This document shows positions 54,246 through 62,321 of a stretch of 64,000 nt of DNA, one piece after another. A model generated the notes under the pieces. The model had not been told where the DNA came from. It searched no databases and saw only the letters and a program-made list of their open reading frames with translations. Each line of letters opens with the position of its first letter. Position 1 is the first letter of the stretch. Source of the stretch: Nocardioides sp. zg-1228. GTDB taxonomy: Bacteria; Actinomycetota; Actinomycetes; Propionibacteriales; Nocardioidaceae. The stretch is from assembly GCF_017086465.1 (NCBI RefSeq), contig NZ_CP070961.1:2666001-2730000 (forward strand), read 5' to 3'. The position numbers were made by a program, and so were the translations under genes.

Positions 54246-55025
54246 ATGGGGGACATCGAACGCTGGCACCTCGTCGAGGGCGGCCACGAGCACGTCGTCA
54301 CTGTGGAGCAGCATGCCTTCACCCGCGAGGTGGCGTGGACCCGCGACGGCACCGAGGTGGGGCGCACGAAGACCTCCGACGACACGATCGTCCTGGCGCC
54401 GACGGGCGCGGACGGTGCCGTGCGCCTGCGGTGCGCGATCGTCGGCCCCACCCGCCGGGTCACCCTCCACGACGGAGAGGCCGAGGCGCACACGGGCCTC
54501 GGCGGCACCGACCTCGAGCCCGCGGCGGGGTCACGAGCGGCCAGGCGCGCCGAATGGATCGGTGCCCACCCCCACCTCCACACCGCACGGCAGACGGCGA
54601 TCGCGGCCGCCGGCGTCGGGGTGCCGGTCCTGCTGGTCTGGCTGCTGAGCCTGGTGCCCTGGCCGAGCCTGGACATCCCCTGGCCCGACATCTCGCTGCC
54701 GTCGATCCCCTGGCCCGACCTGCCGTCGATCCCCTGGCCCGACATCACCCTGCCGTCGATCCCGTGGCCCGACATCGACCTCCCGTCGCTGCCGTCGCTG
54801 CCGGCGTGGACCGAGCCGGTCCGCCAGGTGCTGGTGCCGGTGCTCATCGCGTTCTTCCTCGCCCGCGGCGAGGTGAAGCGCCGGCGCCGGGCCGAGGAGA
54901 AGGCCAGGGCGGAGGCCAGGGAGAAGGCCGCGGAGGAGTCCGCGGAGGAGGCCAGGGAGGAGTCCCTCGACCTTGAGTCTCCTGGAGACTCAAGGCCCAG
55001 CGCCGTCACCGACCCCAGGCCGTGA
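54246..55025 (+). CDS. Membrane protein with Trp-Pro-Asp tandem repeats
   Basis: 259 residues. About 1-105 is a beta-rich soluble domain with no recognised family. A first membrane helix lies at about 125-140. It is followed by roughly five tandem copies of Ile-Pro-Trp-Pro-Asp-Ile-x-Leu-Pro-Ser (about 142-190), then a second helix (QVLVPVLIAFFLA) and a highly charged Glu/Ala/Arg-rich coiled-coil tail. The ATG at 54246 follows TAGTAT by 8 bases. The last 20 codons run through a palindromic repeat (54971-54995), which encodes LESPGDSR. Function is unknown; it is probably controlled by the divergent TetR. Confidence 0.72.
   Translation: MGDIERWHLVEGGHEHVVTVEQHAFTREVAWTRDGTEVGRTKTSDDTIVLAPTGADGAVRLRCAIVGPTRRVTLHDGEAEAHTGLGGTDLEPAAGSRAARRAEWIGAHPHLHTARQTAIAAAGVGVPVLLVWLLSLVPWPSLDIPWPDISLPSIPWPDLPSIPWPDITLPSIPWPDIDLPSLPSLPAWTEPVRQVLVPVLIAFFLARGEVKRRRRAEEKARAEAREKAAEESAEEAREESLDLESPGDSRPSAVTDPRP
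54971..54995. repeat. Palindromic repeat, family 2, copy 1
   Basis: CCTTGAGTCTCC and GGAGACTCAAGG are perfect 12-bp arms around a single T. It lies inside the 3' end of the WPD-repeat gene. It is related to the TGAGTC...GACTCA units at 60400-60418 and 60466-60486. Confidence 0.78.
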
Positions 55026-55470
55026 GGCCCTCGCGGTCGTGCTCGCCGCCTGGCCACACCGCGCGCACCACGCCCGCCGCGGCGAGCGCCTTGCGGCAGC
55101 CCGGGCACGGCGGATCGGTGATGTAGGCGGTCGCCCCCTTGGTGTCCCTGGTCGCGAAGAGCAGGGCGTTGACCTCGGCGTGGATGGCGATGCAGAAGCC
55201 GGGCGTGCCGGGGCGGTCGTAGTCCCCGAGGCCGGGCACGTCGTCGTAGCCCAGCTGGCCGCGCGGGCAGGCCCCGCCCAGGCAGTCGTCCTCCCCCGGC
55301 GCCGCGCCGTTGTAGCCGGTGGCGATGATGCGGTGCTCGATGGTCAGGACGGCGCCGACGCGGCGGCGCGTGCACTTGGCCCGAGCGGCCACGGCGTCGG
55401 CGATGCCGAGGAAGTAGTCGTCCCAGCCGGGGACGGCGTGGTCCGGGGTCGCGGTGGTGGGTGCGCTCAC
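55006..55470 (-). CDS. dCMP/cytidine deaminase-family zinc protein
   Basis: 154 residues. The zinc site is complete: His-Ala-Glu in FCIAIHAEVNAL and Pro-Cys-x2-Cys in TDPPCPGCRKAL. An N-terminal KCTRRRVGAVL and a CLGGACPRGQ loop recall dCMP deaminases (ComEB group), which make dUMP. The exact base cannot be decided. It begins with GTG overlapping the upstream VOC stop (GTGA), last in the kynU-GNAT-VOC-deaminase unit, and its 3' end overlaps the convergent WPD gene by 20 bp. Confidence 0.87.
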   Translation of the reverse strand: MSAPTTATPDHAVPGWDDYFLGIADAVAARAKCTRRRVGAVLTIEHRIIATGYNGAAPGEDDCLGGACPRGQLGYDDVPGLGDYDRPGTPGFCIAIHAEVNALLFATRDTKGATAYITDPPCPGCRKALAAAGVVRAVWPGGEHDREGLTAWGR

Positions 55471-55883
55471 GGGAGCACCGACTGCCCGATCGCGCCGGGG
55501 TTGTAGGCGACCTCCCAGCGGAATCCGTCGGGGTCGGCGAAGTAGCCGGAGTAGCCGCCCCACTCGCGCTCGGTGGCCTCCCGTACGTGCGCCGCTCCGG
55601 CCGTGCGTGCCTGCTCGAGCACGGTGTCCACGCCCGCCCTGGTGGCGAGGTTGTGGGCCAGGGTGATCGGCGGCACGCCACCGCGCGTCGGCGTCTTGCC
55701 CACCTCCTCGACGAAGAACGACTCGGCCCAGAGGCTCAGCACGACCTTGTCGGCGACCCGGAACATCAGCACCTCACCGACCTCGTGGAGCTCGGGCTCC
55801 CAGCCGAGGCCGTCGACGTAGAACTTTCGGGTCACCTCGAGGTCGCCCACGACGAGGGTGATGAAGCTGAGGCGCTGGTCCAT
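55467..55883 (-). CDS. VOC-family protein
   Basis: 138 residues of the vicinal oxygen chelate fold: FITLVVGDLEVTRKFYVDGLGW at the start and GYFADPDGFRWEVAYNP at the end. Possible metal ligands include His-Asn in TLAHNLA. The function is unknown. The gene starts one base after the GNAT stop and overlaps the deaminase start, so it is an internal gene of the kynureninase operon. Confidence 0.85.
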   Translation of the reverse strand: MDQRLSFITLVVGDLEVTRKFYVDGLGWEPELHEVGEVLMFRVADKVVLSLWAESFFVEEVGKTPTRGGVPPITLAHNLATRAGVDTVLEQARTAGAAHVREATEREWGGYSGYFADPDGFRWEVAYNPGAIGQSVLP

Positions 55884-55884
55884 G

Positions 55885-56619
55885 TCACTGCTCCTGGGGG
55901 GCGGCGGGCTCGGGCGGACGGGCGGCCAGGCGGACGCGCTGGCGCCCCATGGCGTCGAAGTTGCGGTCGTCGAGCCAGTCGGCGAGGGCCTGGCGCACAC
56001 GCGGCCACTCGCGGTCGGTGATCGAGAACCAGTCGGTGTCGCGGTTGCGTCCCTTGACGACCACGGCGTTGCGGAACCGGCCCTCCCAGATGAACCCCAG
56101 CCGGATGGCGGCCCGGCGCGAGGGGGCGTTCAGGCTGTCGCACTTCCACTCGTAGCGGCGGTAGCCGAGGTCGTCGAACGCGTGGCGCATGAGGAGCGCC
56201 ATCGCCTCGGTGGCGGCGCGGCTGCGCTGGAGCTGGCGGCCGAACGCGATGGCGCCCACCTCGATCGTGCCCATCGCGGGGTCGATGCGCATCAGGGAGC
56301 AGAATCCCGCTGCCCGGCCGGTCTCGACGGGGACGATCGCGTACATCACCCGGCCCGGGTCGGCGCCGCCCTCCGCGACGATGGCGGCGAGCCCGTCGCG
56401 GTCGCGCGGGCGCTCCCACGCCAGGTAGGTCCAGATCGGCTCGTCGTCCTCGCCGCACAAGGACGCGTAGAGGTCGTCGACGTGCTGGGGGCCGGCGGGC
56501 TCGAGGCGCACGCCCTGTCCCGCGAGCACCACGGCGGGGTCGGGCGGGGCGGCGGGGGTCCACTCGACCGGTCGACCGATGCGCTGGCCGTGGGCGTTGG
56601 TCCTCGGGGTGCCGCTCAT
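55885..56619 (-). CDS. GNAT-family N-acetyltransferase (RimJ/RimL-like)
   Basis: 244 residues. The acetyl-CoA fold is seen in IEVGAIAFGRQLQRSRAATEA, which holds the pyrophosphate-binding loop, and in EWKCDSLNAPSRRAAIRLGF. It resembles RimJ/RimL-type acetyltransferases acting on protein N-termini or small amines. Its ATG overlaps the kynU stop (ATGA), suggesting a linked role, possibly acetylation of a kynurenine-pathway product, but this is only inferred. Confidence 0.86.
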   Translation of the reverse strand: MSGTPRTNAHGQRIGRPVEWTPAAPPDPAVVLAGQGVRLEPAGPQHVDDLYASLCGEDDEPIWTYLAWERPRDRDGLAAIVAEGGADPGRVMYAIVPVETGRAAGFCSLMRIDPAMGTIEVGAIAFGRQLQRSRAATEAMALLMRHAFDDLGYRRYEWKCDSLNAPSRRAAIRLGFIWEGRFRNAVVVKGRNRDTDWFSITDREWPRVRQALADWLDDRNFDAMGRQRVRLAARPPEPAAPQEQ

Positions 56620-57833
56620 CGCGCGGTCTCCCGCAGGGCCTCGGCGACCGCGGCGACGCCGCGCTCGACCTCCTCGAAGGACGTCGACAGGGGCGAGAGC
56701 CCGATGCGCAGCCCGCCCGGGTCGCGGTAGTCGGGGATGACGTCGCGCTGCCACAGCAGCGCGGTGACCTCGCGCATCCGGTCGTGGTGCAGGGTCACGT
56801 GGCCGCCGCGGCGGGCCGGGTCGCGGGGCGAGGCGAGGGTGACCTCGGGCAGGGACGCGTCGGCCAGCTCGACGGCGTACGACGTCAGCGCGACGGACTT
56901 GGCGCGGACCGCCTCGATGCCGGCGTCCTCGACCAGCTCGAGCATGCTCTGCATCGCGACCATGCCCAGGATCGGCGGGGTGCCGGAGATGAACCTGCGG
57001 ATCCCGGGTGCCGGGGTGTAGCCGGGGCCCATCAGGAACGGGTCGGCGTGGCCCATCCAGCCCTGGATCGGCTGGGTGAGCTCGTCGTGGAGACGGGCGT
57101 TGACGTAGCCGAACGCGGGCGAGCCGGGCCCGCCGTTGAGGTACTTGTAGGTGCAGCCGACGGCCAGGTCGACGTCCCACGCGTCGAGGGCCACGGGCAC
57201 GGCGCCGGCCGAGTGGCACAGGTCCCACAGCACCAGCGCGCCGGCGTCGTGGCTGATGCGGGTGAGCTCGGCGGCGTCGGCCAGCCAGGCCGAGCGGTAG
57301 GCGACGTGGTTGAGCACGACCAGCGCGGTGCGCTCACCGACCGCCTCGCGGAGCTGGTCGGCGGTGACGCCCTCGGCGGTGTCGACCTCGATCCAGCGCA
57401 GGGTCAGCCCGCGCTCGGCGGCGATGCCCTCGGCGACGTAGCGGTCGGTCGGGAAGTTGTCGGTGTCGACGACGATCTCGGTGCGAGCCGGGTCGGTGCG
57501 CACGGCGTGGTCGACCGCGGCCCGCATCAGCTTGTAGAGCCACACCGTGGTGGAGTCACCGATGGCGGTCTGGCCGGCGCCCGCGCCCAGGCAGGTGCGG
57601 GCCAGGTCGTCGCCGAGGGTCGTCGGCAGCTGCATCCACTGCTCGTCCCAGCCGCGGATCAGGCGCCCGCCCCAGTCCTGCTCCACGAAGGAGACCAGCC
57701 GGTCGGCCGTGGCGGCGACGGGACGCCCCAGGGAGTTGCCGTCGAAGTAGACGAGGTCGCTCGCGGCACCGACGAACCGGTCCCGGAAGCGGGCGAGCGG
57801 GTCGGCGGCGTCGAGCTCTGCTGCGGTCATCAC
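56616..57833 (-). CDS. kynU: Kynureninase
   Basis: 405 residues. It cleaves L-kynurenine to anthranilate and alanine, or 3-hydroxykynurenine to 3-hydroxyanthranilate. The PLP lysine is in GCTYKYLNGGPGSPAF, and LVLWDLCHSAGAVPV has the cofactor-binding Asp and His. C-terminal RGGHVTLHHD is also typical. The GTG start (57833), followed directly by ATG, lies 6 bases after TAGGTT (57840-57845), fitting a leaderless mRNA. No tryptophan dioxygenase or formamidase is in the window. It leads a four-gene operon with GNAT, VOC and deaminase genes. Confidence 0.93.
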   Translation of the reverse strand: MMTAAELDAADPLARFRDRFVGAASDLVYFDGNSLGRPVAATADRLVSFVEQDWGGRLIRGWDEQWMQLPTTLGDDLARTCLGAGAGQTAIGDSTTVWLYKLMRAAVDHAVRTDPARTEIVVDTDNFPTDRYVAEGIAAERGLTLRWIEVDTAEGVTADQLREAVGERTALVVLNHVAYRSAWLADAAELTRISHDAGALVLWDLCHSAGAVPVALDAWDVDLAVGCTYKYLNGGPGSPAFGYVNARLHDELTQPIQGWMGHADPFLMGPGYTPAPGIRRFISGTPPILGMVAMQSMLELVEDAGIEAVRAKSVALTSYAVELADASLPEVTLASPRDPARRGGHVTLHHDRMREVTALLWQRDVIPDYRDPGGLRIGLSPLSTSFEEVERGVAAVAEALRETAR

Positions 57834-57870
57834 GCCCGCAACCTATCCGCCGCCCCCGCCCGTCTCGACG

Positions 57871-59562
57871 TCAGTAGCAGACCGCCCCGTGCGCGGCGCT
57901 CTGGACCACCTTGCGGTACTTGCCGAGCACCCCGCGGGTGTACTTCGGCGGCAGCGGCTCCCAGCCCTCGGCGCGCGCCGCCAGCTCGGTCTCGTCGACG
58001 TGCACGTCGAGGGTCATGTTGGCCACGTCGAGCGTGATCTGGTCGCCGTCGCGCAGGAACGCGATCGGTCCGCCGTCGCTGGCCTCCGGCGCGATGTGGC
58101 CCACGCAGAGCCCGGTGGTGCCGCCGGAGAACCGGCCGTCGGTGATCAGCAGGACGTCCTTGCCGAGGCCGGCGCCCTTGATCGCGCCGGTGATGGCGAG
58201 CATCTCGCGCATGCCCGGGCCGCCCTTGGGACCTTCGTAGCGGATCACCACGACGTCGCCGGCGGTGATCGTGCCCTCGGCGAGCGCGTCGAGTGCCTTG
58301 CGCTCGCCGTCGAAGACCCGGGCCGTGCCGGTGAAGGTGGAGTCGTCGAAGCCTGCGCTCTTGACGACCGCCCCCTCGGGCGCGAGCGAGCCCTTGAGGA
58401 TGGTCAGGCCGCCGGTGGCGTGGATCGGGCGGTCGAGCTGGCGCAGGATCTCGCCGTCGAGCGGCTTGGGGTCGAGGTCGGCGAGGTTCTCCGCCATCGT
58501 CTTGCCGGTGCAGGTGAGGACGTCGCCGTGCAGGTGCCCGGCGTCGAGCAGCGCGCGCAGCAGCACCGGGATGCCGCCGACGCGGTCGAAGTCGGTCCAC
58601 ACGAAGCGGCCGAACGGCTTCATGTCGGCCAGGTGCGGGACGTTGCGGCCGATGCGGGTGAAGTCGTCGAGGGTCAGGTCGACCTCGGCCTCGCGGGCGA
58701 TCGCGAGGAGGTGGAGCACGGCGTTGGTGGAGCCGCCGAGCGCCATGGCCATCGCGATGGCGTTCTCGAAGGCCGGGCGGGTCATGATCTGGCGGGCGGT
58801 GATGCCCTGTCGCAGCATGTTGACCACGGCCTCGCCGGACTTGTGGGCGAAGCCGTCGCGGCGGCGGTCGACGGCCGGCGGGCTCGAGCTGCCCGGCAGC
58901 GACATGCCGAGCGCCTCGGCGACGCTGGCCATCGTGTTGGCGGTGTAGGCGCCTCCGCACGCGCCCTCGCCGGGACAGATGGCCCGCTCGATCTCGTCGA
59001 CCTTCTCGCGGCTGATCTTGCCGGCCAGGCACGCGCCGACCGCCTCGAAGGCGTCGATGATGGTGACGTCCTTGCCGTCGACCTGCCCGGGCATGATCGT
59101 CCCGGCGTAGAGGAAGACGCTGGCCAGGTCGAGGCGCGCGGCAGCCATCAGCATGCCCGGCAGCGACTTGTCGCACCCGGCGAGCAGGACGGAGCCGTCG
59201 AGGCGCTCGGCCATCATCACGGTCTCCACGGAGTCGGCGATGACCTCGCGGCTCACCAGCGAGAAGTGCATGCCCTCGTGGCCCATCGAGATGCCGTCGG
59301 ACACCGAGATCGTGCCGAACTCCAGCGGGAAGCCGCCCGCCGCGTGCACCCCGTTCTTGACCGCCTTGGCCAGCCGGTCGAGGGAGAGGTTGCAGGGGGT
59401 GATCTCGTTCCAGCTGGACGCGACGCCGATCTGGGGCTTCTCCCAGTCGTCGTCGCCCATGCCGACCGCCCGCAGCATGCCCCGGGCCGCGGCCTTCTCG
59501 AGCCCGTCTGTGACGTCGCGACTGCGGGGCTTGATGTCGGGTCCGTCGGCTGCGTGCGTCAT
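57871..59562 (-). CDS. ilvD: Dihydroxy-acid dehydratase
   Basis: 563 residues. It dehydrates 2,3-dihydroxy acids in isoleucine and valine synthesis using an Fe-S cluster. Cluster cysteines are in [20 protein letters not shown] and [14 protein letters not shown]. The ATG follows TAGCCT (59569-59574) by 6 bases, so it has its own leaderless promoter. That promoter lies in the 3' end of the XRE gene, whose stop codon overlaps the ilvD start (ATGA). Confidence 0.96.
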   Translation of the reverse strand: MTHAADGPDIKPRSRDVTDGLEKAAARGMLRAVGMGDDDWEKPQIGVASSWNEITPCNLSLDRLAKAVKNGVHAAGGFPLEFGTISVSDGISMGHEGMHFSLVSREVIADSVETVMMAERLDGSVLLAGCDKSLPGMLMAAARLDLASVFLYAGTIMPGQVDGKDVTIIDAFEAVGACLAGKISREKVDEIERAICPGEGACGGAYTANTMASVAEALGMSLPGSSSPPAVDRRRDGFAHKSGEAVVNMLRQGITARQIMTRPAFENAIAMAMALGGSTNAVLHLLAIAREAEVDLTLDDFTRIGRNVPHLADMKPFGRFVWTDFDRVGGIPVLLRALLDAGHLHGDVLTCTGKTMAENLADLDPKPLDGEILRQLDRPIHATGGLTILKGSLAPEGAVVKSAGFDDSTFTGTARVFDGERKALDALAEGTITAGDVVVIRYEGPKGGPGMREMLAITGAIKGAGLGKDVLLITDGRFSGGTTGLCVGHIAPEASDGGPIAFLRDGDQITLDVANMTLDVHVDETELAARAEGWEPLPPKYTRGVLGKYRKVVQSAAHGAVCY

Positions 59563-60227
59563 GCCGTCAGGCTAGTAGCCCTCTCTCGGGGCCGTGCACG
59601 GTGTCTCACCGGGACGCCGAGGCGCTCCTCACGACGTTCGTCGAGATGCTCGGCCTCGGCGGCCAGCTGCCACACCGACGGGTGGTCGTCCGGGGTGCCG
59701 TGGACCAAGCGCAGGAGGCGTCGCCAGAACGGGCACGTCGTGGCTCGGATCGACGGGTCCCGCCGCGCCCGCGAGCGGTCGCGCGCACGGTGGTACTCGA
59801 CCATCGTCGTCATCAGCGGTCGCGGGGTCCACCACCCGGTCGCCCTCAGGTCGGCGTGGGCGGGGAACCGGCTCCCGCCGTGCGTGCGGGCTCCGTCGTC
59901 CCGCATCGGCGTCACCTCCTCCCCCGTCTCCTCGTCGCGGTAGGTCACGGTGAGGCCGGCCATCCTGAGCAGCTCGTGCAGCACGCACGCCCGCGGACTG
60001 GTGCGCCCGGTCTCCCACCGCGCCACCACCGACTGCGAGACGTCGATCAGCGCGGCCAGCCCGCGCTGGGAGACCTCCAGGATCCGCCTGACCCGGCGGA
60101 CCAGGCCGGGTATCCCGCCGTCGAACGGCCCCATCTCGAACCACTCCCACTCCTGCTCGGTCCACTCCGCCATCTCCGCGCTGGACGCGTCGTCGCGCCA
60201 CGTCGTGCTCCCGCTCCCCATTCCCAT
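59559..60227 (-). CDS. XRE-family DNA-binding protein
   Basis: 222 residues. A Cro/CI-type helix-turn-helix lies at about 50-100 ([23 protein letters not shown]), flanked by acidic and Trp-rich N-terminal and Arg-rich C-terminal regions. The ATG at 60227 is supported by AGGAGG 6 bases upstream. Its end overlaps the ilvD start, yet ilvD seems to have its own promoter, so a regulatory link with ilvD is only possible. Confidence 0.82.
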   Translation of the reverse strand: MGMGSGSTTWRDDASSAEMAEWTEQEWEWFEMGPFDGGIPGLVRRVRRILEVSQRGLAALIDVSQSVVARWETGRTSPRACVLHELLRMAGLTVTYRDEETGEEVTPMRDDGARTHGGSRFPAHADLRATGWWTPRPLMTTMVEYHRARDRSRARRDPSIRATTCPFWRRLLRLVHGTPDDHPSVWQLAAEAEHLDERREERLGVPVRHRARPRERATSLTA

Positions 60228-60399
60228 CCCCGGCCTCCTGGTCGTGATCGCCTCGTCGCTCCATCACACGGCCGGCGACCGACAGGACCGGCGCGCTCTC
60301 CACAGCGGCCCCCGAACTGGCCCGAACGCCCGCCCCTGTGGACGTTCCCCGGCCCACCCCGGGCGACCGCCCACAGTCCGCCTCGGCCGGACTGGACCC

Positions 60400-60418
60400 T
60401 GAGTCTCTGACGGACTCA
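60400..60418. repeat. Palindromic repeat, family 2, copy 2
   Basis: TGAGTC and GACTCA arms with a 7-base TCTGACG spacer. The sequence is the near-inverse of copy 3 at 60466-60486. It lies in a roughly 340-bp gap between the XRE gene start and the BNR-repeat gene end. Confidence 0.72.
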
Positions 60419-60428
60419 CGGCGCAGCG

Positions 60429-60457
60429 GCGCGTTCGGCGCGCGCCGCGGAACGCGC
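60429..60457 (-). terminator. GC-rich nested hairpin between the two family-2 repeats
   Basis: GCGCGTTC and GAACGCGC form an 8-bp outer stem around a GGCGC/GCGCC-like inner stem. It lies symmetrically between repeat copies 2 and 3 and downstream of the BNR-repeat gene, so it may be that gene's terminator. Confidence 0.5.
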
Positions 60458-60465
60458 CTTGAGCC

Positions 60466-60486
60466 TTGAGTCGCTCAGAGACTCAA
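60466..60486. repeat. Palindromic repeat, family 2, copy 3
   Basis: TTGAGTC and GACTCAA arms with a 7-base GCTCAGA spacer. Read on the minus strand it matches copy 2 in TGAGTCTCTGA. It starts 80 bases past the stop of the BNR-repeat gene. Confidence 0.75.
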
Positions 60487-60566
60487 TTCCCAGTGCGGGG
60501 TGGGAGAGGGCCGGGGCGGGCGTGGGTGGGACGGCCTGCGCGTGCCCGGCAGGGGGCGCGGCTGCG

Positions 60567-61670
60567 TCAGGGGAGCTTCGCGGCGCGGACCACGAGCACG
60601 TCCGGCAGGTCCTTGTGGATCTCCTGCCAGGATGCTCCCTCGTCGGGCGAGGCCCAGACGCCGCCGTTGCGGCCGCCGAAGTAGAGACCCGGGACGTCGT
60701 GGTCGTCGACGCACATGGCGTCGCGCATGACGGCGGTGTAGTAGCCGTCGGGCAGGACGCCGTCGCCCAGCGGCTCCCACGACGAGCCGGCATCGGTGGT
60801 GCGGTAGACCCGGGCGCGCCCGTCGACGGGCCACCGGGCCTCGGCGGCGGTGATGGGGAAGTTGTAGGCGGTGTCGCCGCGGTGCGGGTGGGCGACCATG
60901 GCGAAGCCGAACTCCGTGGGCAGCCCCGGGGCGATGTCCTGCCACGAGGCGCCGCCGTCGTCGGAGCGGTAGACGCCACCGTGGTTCTGCAGGTAGAGCC
61001 GCTCGTGGTCGGCGGCGTCCCGGGCGACCTTGTGCACGCACTGGCCGAACTCGGGGTAGTTGCGCTCGCCGGGGAAGAACTCTGCCTTCACCCCGGTGTT
61101 GGAGGGCTGCCAGGTCTCGCCGCCGTCGGCGCTCGCGTAGACACCGCCGGTGGACAGTGCGGCCAGCACGCGCGAGGGGTCGTCCGGGTGCGGCAGGATC
61201 GTGTGGAAGGCCTGACCGCCGAAGCCCGCGTTCCACTCCGCGCGGTGCGGGTGGTCCCACAGACCGCGCACCAGCGAGAACGTCTCGCCGCGGTCCTCGG
61301 AACGGAAGATCGCACCGGGCTCGGTGCCCGCCCACACCACGTCGTCGCCGCCGTCGCGGGAGGGTCCAGGCTGCAGCTGCCACACCCGGGCCACGGTGGC
61401 GCCCGTGTCCTCCGGGAAGCGGACGGCCCCGTTGGGCGTCTCGTCCCACGTCTCGCCGAGGTCGTCGGAGCGCCAGACCTGCGGTCCGAGCCAGCTCGAC
61501 GAGGCCCCGGCCAGCAACCGCGGCGCACTCCCCCGGGTGTCGGCCATGACGGAATAGACCTCCTCCATCGGGAAGTGCGGGCCTGTCCAGTCCCACGACT
61601 GTCGGGACTCGTCCGAGGTCCCGAGCCACATGCCCTTGCGGGTTCCGACCATGAGCAGGGTGCGCGACAC
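60567..61670 (-). CDS. BNR/YCF48-like beta-propeller protein
   Basis: 367 residues. Asp-box (BNR) repeats recur, for example RSDDLGETWDE, RSEDRGETFS, ASADGGETWQ, RSDDGGASWQD and TTDAGSSWEP, giving a six- or seven-bladed sialidase/YCF48-type propeller. There is no signal peptide. Proteins of this type are often annotated as glycosyl hydrolases or exo-alpha-sialidases, but the sialidase catalytic residues are not evident, so a binding role is as likely. GTG start with GGAGG 6 bases upstream. It diverges from a PadR gene. Confidence 0.83.
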   Translation of the reverse strand: MSRTLLMVGTRKGMWLGTSDESRQSWDWTGPHFPMEEVYSVMADTRGSAPRLLAGASSSWLGPQVWRSDDLGETWDETPNGAVRFPEDTGATVARVWQLQPGPSRDGGDDVVWAGTEPGAIFRSEDRGETFSLVRGLWDHPHRAEWNAGFGGQAFHTILPHPDDPSRVLAALSTGGVYASADGGETWQPSNTGVKAEFFPGERNYPEFGQCVHKVARDAADHERLYLQNHGGVYRSDDGGASWQDIAPGLPTEFGFAMVAHPHRGDTAYNFPITAAEARWPVDGRARVYRTTDAGSSWEPLGDGVLPDGYYTAVMRDAMCVDDHDVPGLYFGGRNGGVWASPDEGASWQEIHKDLPDVLVVRAAKLP

Positions 61671-61696
61671 GGTGAACCTCCGGGTGCGGGACGATG

Positions 61697-61717
61697 ACTA
61701 TTCCGATTAGGAACACT
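61697..61717. promoter_or_regulatory. Probable PadR operator
   Basis: ACTATTCC and GGAACACT form an imperfect inverted repeat around GATTA in the 61-bp gap between the divergent BNR-repeat and PadR genes. The AT-rich stretch also holds likely -10 boxes for one or both genes (for example TACTCT). Confidence 0.5.
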
Positions 61718-61731
61718 ACTCTCGGAGCATC

Positions 61732-62298
61732 ATGAGTCAAGACCTTCCGGTGACCGGCTACGCGATCCTCGGCCTCCTCACGTTCGGCGACGAGCTGACG
61801 GGCTACGAGATCAAGCAGCGCGCAGACATCACGCTGCGCTTCTACTGGGTCTCGCCGGCGATGAGCCAGATCTACACCGAGCTGCACCGCCTCACCGACC
61901 GGGGCCTCGTCCGCGCCGACGTCCGCCCCGAAGGCGGACGGGAGGTGACGTCGTACGCGATCACCGACGCCGGGCGGACGGCGCTGCGCACCTGGATGGA
62001 CCAGACGCCCGCCGGCTTCCCGGTCCTCAAGCACACGGTCCTGCTGCGCCTGCTCATCGGCCACGTGAGCGAGCCGCACCAGACCAGGCAGATGCTGCGC
62101 GACTACATCGACGAGCTGCAGCAGGCCGCGTGGGACCTCGCCCACGTACGCGCGGCGCTGAAGGGCTCCGACGGGCCCGGCGAGCCGTTCCGGTTCCCCT
62201 CGCTCGTGGCCGACTGGGGCCTGGACTACTTCGCCGCCGAGCAGCGGCACGCGCGCCGGGCCCTCGCCAGCCTCGCGGCCGACGAGCCCACTGAATGA
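61732..62298 (+). CDS. PadR-family transcriptional regulator
   Basis: 188 residues. The N-terminal winged helix (AILGLLTFGDELTGYEIKQ, then QIYTELHRLTDRGLV) and a C-terminal helical dimerisation region (Vir_act_alpha_C-like) are the typical two-domain PadR form. GGAG lies 6 bases before the ATG. It probably represses itself and perhaps the divergent BNR-repeat gene. Confidence 0.9.
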   Translation: MSQDLPVTGYAILGLLTFGDELTGYEIKQRADITLRFYWVSPAMSQIYTELHRLTDRGLVRADVRPEGGREVTSYAITDAGRTALRTWMDQTPAGFPVLKHTVLLRLLIGHVSEPHQTRQMLRDYIDELQQAAWDLAHVRAALKGSDGPGEPFRFPSLVADWGLDYFAAEQRHARRALASLAADEPTE

Positions 62299-62321
62299 CG
62301 ACGGCTGAATAGGGTGGCCGG

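Noticed and set aside
54660..54795. A CRISPR-like array from the regular repeats in the 54.7-kb region
   Set aside because: The period follows codons for Ile-Pro-Trp-Pro-Asp units within one open frame, spacers are only a few bases and there are no cas genes.
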